The position numbers and the translations under genes are program-made. DNA of 39,570 nucleotides, from the NCBI GenBank assembly GCA_029624815.1, contig JARSSH010000003.1, positions 1 to 39,570 of the forward strand. Reading direction: 5' to 3'. Source of the stretch: Candidatus Competibacter sp. (lineage in GTDB: Bacteria; Pseudomonadota; Gammaproteobacteria; Competibacterales; Competibacteraceae). The notes below the pieces were generated by a model. The model saw only the letters and a program-made list of their open reading frames with translations, was not told the DNA's origin and searched no databases. Positions 12,224 to 19,306 of this stretch are shown here, piece by piece (the stretch's first letter is position 1; each line of letters opens with the position of its first letter).

Positions 12224-13870
12224 ATGCCGAACTTACCGAGAATATTCCTCGCGCTGTTGCTGTTGAACTCGGCGCTGACCTTTCAGAACCGCTGGCCCAC
12301 CATCGGTGTGCGCTGGGCGCCGGAGCTGTCCCTGGAACTGGTGATCCTGTTGATGGCGCTGGCGTTGCTCGCCGCTTGGCGGGGCGTGCCGGGACGCGCA
12401 ACGCGCAACGTCCTGTTCGGGGGCTTCCTGCTGCTGGTGCTGGGGCGCTATCTGGATGTTACCGTGCCAGCGTTGATGGGGCGATCCATCAATCTGTACT
12501 GGGACAGCCAGCATTTGCCGCGGGTAGCCGCCATGTTTCTGGACAGCGTGGCCGGCTGGCAATGGCTGCTGGCGCTGCTGGCGCTGCTGGCGCTGCTGTT
12601 GGCCCTGGCCGCCGTGCTGCGCTGGGCGTTCGACACGATCGTGGCCGTGCTGGCGCGTCCGGTGGGTCGTCGCGGGCTCGGCGCGCTGGCGCTGGCCTTG
12701 CTGATGGTGTACGGCATCGGCCGCTTGAGCCCGCGCCTGCCGGCGGAACATTGGTTTTCGCTGCCGGTGACCGGGATGCTGGCCGAGCAAGCCAAGCTGA
12801 TGCTGGACGCCACGGTGTTCAGGCATCACGGCCGAATCGCCGCCCAGCCGCCGCTGCCCGTGTCGGATCTGGGTCGCTTGGGTGGGGGCGATCTGTTCGC
12901 GATCTTTTTCGAGTCCTATGGCGCGCTGGTGTTCGACGATCCCCGTTTCGCCGTCCCGCTCGCCGGCGATTTTGCCGCTTTCGAGCACTCGCTGGAGGTT
13001 TCCGGCTGGCGAGTGGCCTCGGCGCGCGTCGAATCCAGCACCTTCGGCGGATCGTCCTGGTTGGCGCATTCCAGTCTATTGTCCGGGTTGCGCATCGCCG
13101 ACCAGGGGGATTACCAGGACTTGCTGGCCTCCGACCGGGCCACGCTCGCCAGCCGTCTGGCTACCGTTGGCTATCGCACGGTCTCGGTGATGCCCGGCCT
13201 CAAGTACCCCTGGCCGGAAGGGCAATTCTATCGCTTCGATCAAATTTACAACGCCGAGCGCTTGCAGTACCCCGGTCCCGCGTACGGCTGGTGGGCCATT
13301 CCCGATCAATACAGTCTGTACCGAATTCATCAGATCGAAGCGGCGCCGGTCGGCCGCGCGCCGCTGTTGGTGTTTTACCCGACCATCAACAGCCATGCGC
13401 CGTTCGCGCCGCTGCCGCCGTATCAGCCGGATTGGAGCGTTTTCGACGCGCCGCCGCCCACCGCCGCCGCGGTCGCGGAGGCCGTGGAACTGAACCATCG
13501 GCTGGACGGTCGCGAACTGGCCTCGGCCTACCTGCAAAGCGTCCGCTACAACCTGGATGTGCTGGGGGGCTATCTGCGTCGGTACGCGCCGGCCAACGCG
13601 TTGCTGCTGGTGCTGGGCGATCACCAGCCGCCGGCGGTGGTTGGGGGTCGAGAGATTCCCTGGCAGGTGCCGGTTCATCTGTTCTCGCGCGATCCGACAC
13701 TGATCGAAGCGTTCGAGCAGGCGGGGTTTCGACCGGGCATCACGCCGGGTCCAGCCGCGCTGGGCGGCATCGAGATGCTGGGACCGCTGCTGCTGCGGAC
13801 GCTGGATAGCCGGTGGCCAGGCTCGCCACAACCCGCGCCGCTCACCGCCGCCGTGCCCCGAACTCGATGA
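12224..13870 (+). CDS. Membrane-anchored sulfatase/LtaS-like phosphotransferase
   Basis: A 548-residue protein with about four to five N-terminal TM segments (residues 5-180) and a periplasmic alkaline-phosphatase-superfamily domain like LtaS, OpgB and phosphoethanolamine transferases. Metal and catalytic elements look intact: FFESYG (metal-binding Glu), a Ser/Thr-rich nucleophile region (SSTFGGSSWLAHSSLLSG), INSHAPF and LGDHQPP. Such enzymes move phospho-alcohol head groups from phospholipids onto glycans or lipids; the substrate here is unknown. The first in-frame codon is TTG (12221), but ATG at 12224 has AGGA 7 bases upstream. It is divergent from the CDF gene and convergent with a CDP-alcohol phosphatidyltransferase, suggesting lipid head-group chemistry. 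Fold assignment is confident, function is inference. Confidence 0.82.
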   Translation: MPNLPRIFLALLLLNSALTFQNRWPTIGVRWAPELSLELVILLMALALLAAWRGVPGRATRNVLFGGFLLLVLGRYLDVTVPALMGRSINLYWDSQHLPRVAAMFLDSVAGWQWLLALLALLALLLALAAVLRWAFDTIVAVLARPVGRRGLGALALALLMVYGIGRLSPRLPAEHWFSLPVTGMLAEQAKLMLDATVFRHHGRIAAQPPLPVSDLGRLGGGDLFAIFFESYGALVFDDPRFAVPLAGDFAAFEHSLEVSGWRVASARVESSTFGGSSWLAHSSLLSGLRIADQGDYQDLLASDRATLASRLATVGYRTVSVMPGLKYPWPEGQFYRFDQIYNAERLQYPGPAYGWWAIPDQYSLYRIHQIEAAPVGRAPLLVFYPTINSHAPFAPLPPYQPDWSVFDAPPPTAAAVAEAVELNHRLDGRELASAYLQSVRYNLDVLGGYLRRYAPANALLLVLGDHQPPAVVGGREIPWQVPVHLFSRDPTLIEAFEQAGFRPGITPGPAALGGIEMLGPLLLRTLDSRWPGSPQPAPLTAAVPRTR

Positions 13871-13894
13871 TGGCCAGCCGGGTTCGGCGGCGCT

Positions 13895-14653
13895 TCATCG
13901 GGCGTTTTCCCGCGGGGTAGAGCGGCGAGTCCGCCAAAGCCAACGAACGTCCACCGCGAACGAGACCAGCAGCAGTCCCAGCGCGGCGGCGGCCAACGCC
14001 GCTGTCCAGGGAGGAAGCAGCGGCGGCGCAAGGCATAGCGCCAGCACGGCGGTTTGGAGCACGCAGACGGTCTGCCGACGCTTGCGCGGCGGCAGTGGCC
14101 GGTTCAGCCAGGGCAGGACGCAACCCAGCACGACGAAACCGTAGCGCAGGAAGCCCGACAGCAGTACCCAGGCGCCGGCCTTGCCCGACTGGAAGACCAG
14201 AACGGCCAGGATCAGAATAAAAAAAGCGTCCACTTCCATGTCGAAGCGGGCCCCGAACCGACTTTGCAGACCGCCACGTCGCGCCAGCCAACCATCGATG
14301 CCGTCGAGCGCCAAGGCGAACCCGGCTAGGGTGGCGACGAACCAGCTTTGGGCCGGCGTCATCTCGGGCCGGCCGATCAGACCCGCCGCCAACGCCGCCA
14401 GGCCGGCGCGCGACAGGGTGACCTGATTGGCCGCCCCGAAGGTGACCAGCGGTAAATGCTGGGGCAAAAACGGGCCCAGGGCGAGTAGCAGTCCGCTAAG
14501 TACGGCGAGACATTGGACGATATAGTCGTTGGGGAGACGAAACCCATCGGCGACGAGCAGCGCCAGCCCTGTCACCGATAGCAGCGCTGGGGCGAGACTG
14601 CGCAAGGTGCTGGCCAGCAGCGGTTGGAACAGGGATTTGGCGGTATCGGTCAT
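13895..14653 (-). CDS. CDP-alcohol phosphatidyltransferase family protein
   Basis: A 252-residue integral membrane enzyme with about six hydrophobic segments. It carries the full family motif D-x2-D-G-x2-A-R-x8-G-x3-D-x3-D at residues 117-142 (D117, D120, G121, A124, R125, G134, D138, D142), so the catalytic metal site is complete. The family transfers a phosphatidyl group from a CDP-linked lipid to an alcohol, or a phosphoalcohol from a CDP-alcohol to a lipid. It is longer than PgsA, with an extra N-terminal hydrophobic region (1-70), and it does not resemble PgsA or PssA closely, so the substrate is open. It lies 48 bp downstream of the small gene at 14702-15145 on the same strand, probably co-transcribed. 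Confidence 0.85.
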   Translation of the reverse strand: MTDTAKSLFQPLLASTLRSLAPALLSVTGLALLVADGFRLPNDYIVQCLAVLSGLLLALGPFLPQHLPLVTFGAANQVTLSRAGLAALAAGLIGRPEMTPAQSWFVATLAGFALALDGIDGWLARRGGLQSRFGARFDMEVDAFFILILAVLVFQSGKAGAWVLLSGFLRYGFVVLGCVLPWLNRPLPPRKRRQTVCVLQTAVLALCLAPPLLPPWTAALAAAALGLLLVSFAVDVRWLWRTRRSTPRENAR

Positions 14654-14701
14654 GATGGGCCATCGCGGCGCGGTGAAAAAGCGGTGGCTCTCAACGTTCG
14701 G

Positions 14702-15145
14702 TTATCCCTGTTCCGGAAGGGCCAGATCTTCGGGCTGGATAGTTTCCAGGCGGCTGATGTTTCGAGTGAGTTCGCTTAGACCGTTCGATAGATTCTGGTT
14801 CAGAATCCGGTTCAACAGCGGATCTTCCAGGCTGACCCGCGTCGCCTGAATCGCAACGATCAAATCGGACAAGCCCGCTTGATAATGCCGCCAGTCCGCC
14901 GCCAGTTGCCGGATTTGCGCCGCCGCCCTGGTGGGCGATTGCAAATCGATTTTTCCCTCCAGGCTCGTGCGCAGATCCACGACTTCCCGCCCGAATCGAT
15001 GGCTTATCTCACCCAGGCGACGGATGAAGGGCTCTATCGTGGCGGGCACTTTATCGCGCAGCAGATCGCCGGCGCTGATCAGGACGGTTAGCGGAGAGCT
15101 CAATTCGTGCAGCAGGGAGGGCACCGTTGCCGGAGCGGTCGCCAT
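14702..15145 (-). CDS. Small protein with a histidine-kinase H-box-like segment
   Basis: I do not recognise this 147-residue soluble, mostly helical protein. Near its N-terminus it has LLHELSSPLTVLISAGDLL (H13), which closely resembles the phospho-acceptor H box of HisKA domains (HELRTPL). A second, amphipathic helical stretch follows, but no ATP-binding (N, G) boxes are present. It could be an orphan DHp-like phosphotransfer or scaffold protein, or the likeness may be chance. ATG at 15145 is preferred over GTG at 15172 because AAGGA lies 7 bases before it. It precedes the CDP-alcohol phosphatidyltransferase gene by 48 bp on the same strand. Confidence 0.7.
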   Translation of the reverse strand: MATAPATVPSLLHELSSPLTVLISAGDLLRDKVPATIEPFIRRLGEISHRFGREVVDLRTSLEGKIDLQSPTRAAAQIRQLAADWRHYQAGLSDLIVAIQATRVSLEDPLLNRILNQNLSNGLSELTRNISRLETIQPEDLALPEQG

Positions 15146-15327
15146 GATGGTTTCCTTGAATGGGTTACACACATCGAATCTTTATATCTTGGCTATTTAA
15201 GGTCAATCCCCATGAAAACGCCATGTTGCTTGAAACGGCGGTGCACTAACCTTTGACGACAATGCGACCCTCGCAAGTTTTTCAAGTTGGGGAGTCCGCG
15301 CCTATCCATCTCATTCCTCCCAAGCTC

Positions 15328-16323
15328 ATGCAAACCGATCAAGCCCTCACGGCACGCGCTTTTTGGCTGACAGCGCCCGGCCGTGGCGAGATTCTCGACG
15401 AATCCCTGCCGCTTCCCGGTTCGGGCGAAGTGCGGGTGCGCACGCTCTACACTGGCATCAGTCGCGGCACCGAAACCCTGGTTTTTCGCGGAGAGGTGCC
15501 GCCGAGCCAGCATCAAGCCATGCGCGCTCCTTTCCAGCAGGGCGACTTTCCTGCCCCGGTGAAGTATGGCTACTGCAACGTCGGCGTGGTCGAAGCCGGC
15601 CCGGCGGCGCTGCGAGACCGAATCGTGTTTTGCCTCTATCCACACCAGGATCGCTATGTGGTTCCGGCGGCGGCGGTGACCCCGGTGCCGGCATGCGTTC
15701 CTCCCGGTCGGGCAGTGCTGGCCGCCAATCTGGAAACGGCGCTCAACGTGCTCTGGGACGCCGCGCCCCGGCTGGGGGACCGGATTACCGTGATCGGCGC
15801 CGGCGCGGTCGGCTGTCTGATCGCCCGGTTGGCCGGACGATTGCCGGGCTGCGCGGTGCAATTGCTGGACGTGGATACCGGCAAGGCGGCGGTCGCGGCG
15901 CGGCTGGGCGTGCGCTTCGCTACCCCGGAGCAGGCGATGGCCGGGCAGGATGTGGCGATTCACGCCAGCGGTGCGCCCGCCGGACTGGCGACGGCGTTGC
16001 GTCTGGCCGGGTTCGAGGCAACGGTGGTGGAAGCGAGCTGGTTCGGCGCGCGACCGGTCAGCCTGCCGCTGGGCGAGGATTTCCACGCCAAGCGCTTGCG
16101 CATCCAGAGTTCCCAGGTCGGCGCCGTGGCCACCGCGCAGCGCGGGCGCTGGGATCATCGGCGGCGCTTGTCCACGGTGATGGATCTATTGGACGATCCA
16201 GTGTTGGACCATCTTATCGGTAGTGAGCGCGCATTCGCCGAGCTACCGCAAGTGCTGGCGGAATTGAGCCAAAATCCGGCGGGCGTGCTGTGCCAGCGAA
16301 TTGTTTATGCCGATGGCAGTTAA
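15328..16323 (+). CDS. MDR-superfamily (zinc-type alcohol) dehydrogenase
   Basis: A 331-residue medium-chain dehydrogenase/reductase-like protein. The N-terminal GroES-like part has LPGSGEVRVRTLYTGISRGTE, common to a BchC-like branch often annotated zinc-binding alcohol dehydrogenase, and the Rossmann part has ITVIGAGAVGCLIARLAG. The catalytic-zinc Cys of classical alcohol dehydrogenases sits here as Ser (GISRGTE), so a zinc-dependent alcohol dehydrogenase reaction is doubtful. In-frame starts are TTG 15253, ATG 15262 and ATG 15328; the last gives the family N-terminus (LTARAFWLTAPGRGE), though no start has a strong Shine-Dalgarno. It is divergent from the orphan H-box gene. From memory, relatives sit in clusters with CDP-alcohol phosphatidyltransferases, as here. 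Substrate unknown. Confidence 0.8.
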   Translation: MQTDQALTARAFWLTAPGRGEILDESLPLPGSGEVRVRTLYTGISRGTETLVFRGEVPPSQHQAMRAPFQQGDFPAPVKYGYCNVGVVEAGPAALRDRIVFCLYPHQDRYVVPAAAVTPVPACVPPGRAVLAANLETALNVLWDAAPRLGDRITVIGAGAVGCLIARLAGRLPGCAVQLLDVDTGKAAVAARLGVRFATPEQAMAGQDVAIHASGAPAGLATALRLAGFEATVVEASWFGARPVSLPLGEDFHAKRLRIQSSQVGAVATAQRGRWDHRRRLSTVMDLLDDPVLDHLIGSERAFAELPQVLAELSQNPAGVLCQRIVYADGS

Positions 16324-16337
16324 ATAATATATGATAT

Positions 16338-16580
16338 TCAATATGTTATGTGTTGTATTACAGTCACGGTCAGCGAGATCAACAACCGGCAATTCTTACT
16401 TTGAAATTTTGGAAACTGAAAAATTTTCGCCTTTCGTTCTTTAGTGATGGCACGCCATACTGCTTTCATCCTCGGATCGGATACCATCCGATCTAGCAGC
16501 GGGTTTGGTGGCCTATCTTGTTCTGGCAATTCGTATGTGATTGTCAATTCCATCGGTGCCCATGGTGCGGGTATCGACAT
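16338..16580 (-). CDS. Small hypothetical protein downstream of integrase, probably truncated
   Basis: An 80-residue open frame begins 11 bp after the integrase stop, with AGGGAG between that stop and its ATG, so it looks translationally coupled. The first 50 residues (ELPEQDRPPNPLLDRMVSDP followed by RMKAVWRAITKE) look protein-like and resemble, by memory only, the start of hypothetical proteins found next to P4-type integrases. The last 25 residues run into AT-rich sequence and look like read-through, so the gene is probably cut short by loss of the rest of the element. Function unknown. Confidence 0.5.
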   Translation of the reverse strand: MSIPAPWAPMELTITYELPEQDRPPNPLLDRMVSDPRMKAVWRAITKERKAKIFQFPKFQSKNCRLLISLTVTVIQHITY

Positions 16581-16591
16581 TGCCAGCTCCC

Positions 16592-17809
16592 TTAGTGACC
16601 GGTGCGGTTGATGGCTACAACGGTCGCGCCCTGCTTGAGCCCGTCCAGATAATCCGCCCAGGCCTGCATCATCCGGCGGCGCTCCGGCAAGTGTTCGGCA
16701 CGGTTATAGGCGCCGCGCACGGCATTGGTTTCCATGTGGGCAAGCTGGCGCTCTATGGCATCACGGTTCCATCCCTGTTCGTTCAGCAGCGTGGAGGCCA
16801 TGCTACGAAAGCCGTGCCCAGTGATTTCGTGCTTGGCGTACCCCATGCGCCGCAAGGCGGCGTTCACGCTGTTTGCCGACATCGATCGATCCGCGCCGCG
16901 CTCGCTCGGAAAAAGGTACCGGCCACGTCCGGTGAGCGGGTGCAGATCCTTGAGGATGGCCACGGCTTGGTGGGGCAGGGGAACTATATGTTCGATGCCC
17001 ATCTTCACTTTGTCGGCGGGTATCCGCCAGACAGCCGCATCAAGGTCGAACTCCGACCATTCGGCGCGGCGAAGCTCGCCAGGGCGCACGAACAGCAGCG
17101 GCGCCAAGCGCAGGGCACAACGGACGATGAAGGTACCGGTATATCCCTCTATCGCCCGCAACAGGGCGCCGACGGCCTTGGGATCGGTCAGGGTGGGGAA
17201 ATGACGGCCTTTAACTGTCGGCAGGGCGCCGCGCAGGTCGGTAGCGGGGTTGCGTTCGGCGCGACCGGTGGCGATGGCAAAGGTGAAAATTCGACCGCAG
17301 GCTTGCAGGGCGCGATGGGCGCTTTCCAGGGCGCCACGGGCTTCGATGCGCCGTAGGGCGGCCAGAAGTTGCGGCGCGGTGATTTCGTTCAGCGGGGACG
17401 CGCCCAGCCAGGGGAATATGTCGTTCTCCAGCCGGCCGATGATCTTGGATGCGTGGCTGGGTGCCCAGTTCTTGCCTTTCGAGAACGCGGCAAACCATTC
17501 ACGGGCGATGGCTTCGAAGCTGTCGGCGCCGCTGGCGGTGGCACGTTGTGCCTTGCGGCTGATGGACGGGTCTACCCCTTGTCGAAGTTGCTGGCGTAGA
17601 TCGTCGCGGCGCTGGCGGGCTTCCCTGAGTCCGATTTCTGGGTACACCCCCAACGACAGCAGCTTTTCCTTCCCGGCCGTCCGGTACTTCCAGCGCCACC
17701 ACTTACCGCCTTGCGGCGTGACCAGCAGATACAACCCTCCCGCGTCGAACAACTTGAGCGGTTTATCGGCCGGCTTGGCGGTTCGAACGGTGGCGTCTGT
17801 GAGCGGCAT
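16592..17809 (-). CDS. P4-type tyrosine integrase
   Basis: A 405-residue site-specific recombinase with an N-terminal DUF4102/arm-binding domain (LKLFDAGGLYLLVTPQGGKWW), a SAM-like core-binding domain and a C-terminal catalytic domain. The catalytic set is complete: R242 (VRPGELRRAEW), H332-x2-R335 (HGFR), H358 (QLAHME) and the nucleophile Y368 (GAYNRAEHL). The length is that of intact members. It is oriented away from, and on the same strand as, tRNA-Met, starting 163 bp from the tRNA 3' end: the usual arrangement for an element integrated in a tRNA gene. Repeats of ATTACCCC lie just upstream. Only one other element gene (16338-16580) remains, so the element is a remnant although the integrase looks functional. 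Confidence 0.93.
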   Translation of the reverse strand: MPLTDATVRTAKPADKPLKLFDAGGLYLLVTPQGGKWWRWKYRTAGKEKLLSLGVYPEIGLREARQRRDDLRQQLRQGVDPSISRKAQRATASGADSFEAIAREWFAAFSKGKNWAPSHASKIIGRLENDIFPWLGASPLNEITAPQLLAALRRIEARGALESAHRALQACGRIFTFAIATGRAERNPATDLRGALPTVKGRHFPTLTDPKAVGALLRAIEGYTGTFIVRCALRLAPLLFVRPGELRRAEWSEFDLDAAVWRIPADKVKMGIEHIVPLPHQAVAILKDLHPLTGRGRYLFPSERGADRSMSANSVNAALRRMGYAKHEITGHGFRSMASTLLNEQGWNRDAIERQLAHMETNAVRGAYNRAEHLPERRRMMQAWADYLDGLKQGATVVAINRTGH

Positions 17810-17857
17810 GGGGGTAATTCCATGGGGTAAAGGTCATATTACCCCCAATATTACCCC
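17810..17857. promoter_or_regulatory. Integrase-proximal repeats (possible arm-type sites)
   Basis: Directly before the integrase start, GGGGGTAATT (17810-17819) and GGGGTAAAG (17824-17832) face ATTACCCCC (17838-17846) and ATTACCCC (17850-17857). Four copies of an ATTACCCC core in both orientations within 48 bp are what integrase arm-binding or autoregulatory sites look like. Confidence 0.5.
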
Positions 17858-17940
17858 TGAATGTCGGCGGATTTCCATAGACCTTCTCGGAAAGCCATGG
17901 ACGATTATGCTATTGGAAACCAGCGCTTGAGGTGTTGCCT

Positions 17941-17958
17941 GGATGCCTTCGGACATCC
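17941..17958 (-). terminator. Weak hairpin after tRNA-Met
   Basis: GGATGTC and GGCATCC pair around a CGAA loop on the minus strand, 14 bp beyond the tRNA 3' end. There is no T run, so it is either a factor-dependent terminator or chance. Confidence 0.3.
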
Positions 17959-17971
17959 TAGAATCTTGATG

Positions 17972-18048
17972 TGGTGGCTATGGGTGGACTCGAACCACCG
18001 ACACCGGCATTATGAGTGCCGTGCTCTAACCGGCTGAGCTACATAGCC
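17972..18048 (-). tRNA. tRNA-Met (CAT), elongator
   Basis: The 77-nt gene folds as a cloverleaf: acceptor stem GGCTATG/CATAGCC, D arm with AGCTCAGCCGGTTAGAGC, anticodon loop CTCATAA with anticodon CAT (18014-18012), T arm with GGTTCGAGTCC, and an encoded CCA. The sequence is very close to the E. coli elongator methionine tRNA rather than the initiator or the CAU-Ile species. It serves as the presumed integration target of the adjacent element. Confidence 0.97.
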
Positions 18049-18079
18049 ATTGCAAAGAGGATTTAAACGAGGGGCCGCG

Positions 18080-18108
18080 ATTATCCAAGCTCGGCGCGAT
18101 AGTGTCAA
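18080..18108 (-). promoter_or_regulatory. Promoter of tRNA-Met
   Basis: On the minus strand TTGACA (18103-18108), a 17-bp spacer and GATAAT (18080-18085) precede the tRNA by about 30 bp. A GC-rich discriminator follows (CGCGGCCCC), typical of stringently controlled stable-RNA promoters. Confidence 0.8.
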
Positions 18109-18154
18109 TAGCCAAGGTTTTGTACCCAACGTCAATAGCCAAGGTTGTACCCAA
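18104..18154. repeat. Tandem duplication upstream of tRNA-Met
   Basis: GTCAATAGCCAAGGTTTTGT plus ACCCAAC (18104-18130) is followed directly by GTCAATAGCCAAGGTTGTAC plus CCAA (18131-18154). The copies differ by a 2-base deletion in the T run and at their last base. The unit covers most of the -35 region of the tRNA promoter. Confidence 0.85.
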
Positions 18155-18382
18155 TGCATGGGCAGCGGAAGCGCGTCCGAATCTTTATTACTATCGCGCG
18201 GGGAAATTATCCAGAGCGGAACAGCATAATCGCTTTGCGCGAAAGGATCGGAACGATCCAAACGATTGAGACGGATCCGGGCAATGAATCCCTCTGGCGT
18301 CCGGGTATACTTGACAGCCATTCATTCCCATCAAGAAACACCTTGGGGGCGGTATCGTCCCCTTCGGATTTTGGAGGCGCTC
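18155..18382 (+). promoter_or_regulatory. glyQ leader region with a possible -10
   Basis: No gene is visible between the tandem repeat and glyQ. TATACT at 18306-18311 matches the -10 consensus in five of six positions and could drive glyQS, but no partner -35 is evident at the right distance. I see no T-box or riboswitch-like fold by eye. Confidence 0.35.
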
Positions 18383-19306
18383 GTGCGCGATGTCTCGACC
18401 TTCCAGGGGTTGATCCTGGCTCTGCAAGATTACTGGGCCCGCCAAGGCTGCGTACTGCTGCAACCCTACGACATGGAAGTGGGCGCGGGAACGTTTCACC
18501 CCGCCACCTTCCTGCGCGCCATCGGCCCCGAACCGTGGAGCGCCGCCTACGTGCAGCCTTCCCGCCGGCCCACCGACGGCCGCTACGGCGAAAACCCCAA
18601 CCGCCTGCAGCACTACTATCAATATCAGGTGGTCATCAAGCCCTCGCCGCTCGATTTGCAGGATCTATATCTTGGTTCGCTGGAGAATCTTGGCCTCGAC
18701 CCACTGATTCACGACATCCGTTTCGTCGAGGACAACTGGGAATCCCCCACCTTGGGCGCTTGGGGGTTGGGCTGGGAGGTTTGGCTGAACGGCATGGAAA
18801 TCACCCAGTTCACCTATTTCCAGCAGGTCGGCGGGCTGGACTGCAAGCCCGTCACCGGAGAAATCACTTATGGCCTGGAGCGCATCGCCATGTACCTGCA
18901 AGGCGTGGAAAGCGTCTACGATCTGGTCTGGACCGACGGGCCGCTGGGCCGGGTCAGCTACGGCGACGTGTTCCACCAGAACGAGGTGGAAATGTCCACC
19001 TACAATTTTGAGCACGCCGACACGACCGCGCTGTTCGTTTGGTTCGATACCTGCGAGTCCGAAAGCAAGCGCCTGATCGAACTCGGCCTGCCCCTGCCCG
19101 CTTACGAAATGACCCTGAAAGCTTCCCATACTTTCAACCTGCTCGACGCCCGCAAGGCCATTTCCGTCACCGAGCGGCAGCGCTACATCCTGCGGGTCCG
19201 CACCCTGGCGCGGGCGGTGGCCCATGCCTACCATGACGCGCGGGCCGCGCTGGGTTTTCCCATGTTCGCCCGCGCCGCTGCCCGCCTGGAGGTGGCCCAT
19301 GGCTGA
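18383..19306 (+). CDS. glyQ: Glycine--tRNA ligase alpha subunit
   Basis: GlyQ is the catalytic subunit of the bacterial alpha2beta2 glycyl-tRNA synthetase and charges tRNA-Gly. The 307-residue product has the class II core with the family-typical [39 protein letters not shown] and [20 protein letters not shown]. The frame is open upstream to 18266, but GTG at 18383 gives the family N-terminus and has GGAGG at 18373-18377, 5 bases away. It overlaps glyS by 8 bp. Confidence 0.97.
   Translation: MRDVSTFQGLILALQDYWARQGCVLLQPYDMEVGAGTFHPATFLRAIGPEPWSAAYVQPSRRPTDGRYGENPNRLQHYYQYQVVIKPSPLDLQDLYLGSLENLGLDPLIHDIRFVEDNWESPTLGAWGLGWEVWLNGMEITQFTYFQQVGGLDCKPVTGEITYGLERIAMYLQGVESVYDLVWTDGPLGRVSYGDVFHQNEVEMSTYNFEHADTTALFVWFDTCESESKRLIELGLPLPAYEMTLKASHTFNLLDARKAISVTERQRYILRVRTLARAVAHAYHDARAALGFPMFARAAARLEVAHG

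Noticed and set aside
16506-16516. Possible attR copy of the tRNA-Met 3' end (TGGTGGCCTAT)
   Set aside because: Only about ten bases with an extra C; too short and imperfect to call an attachment site.
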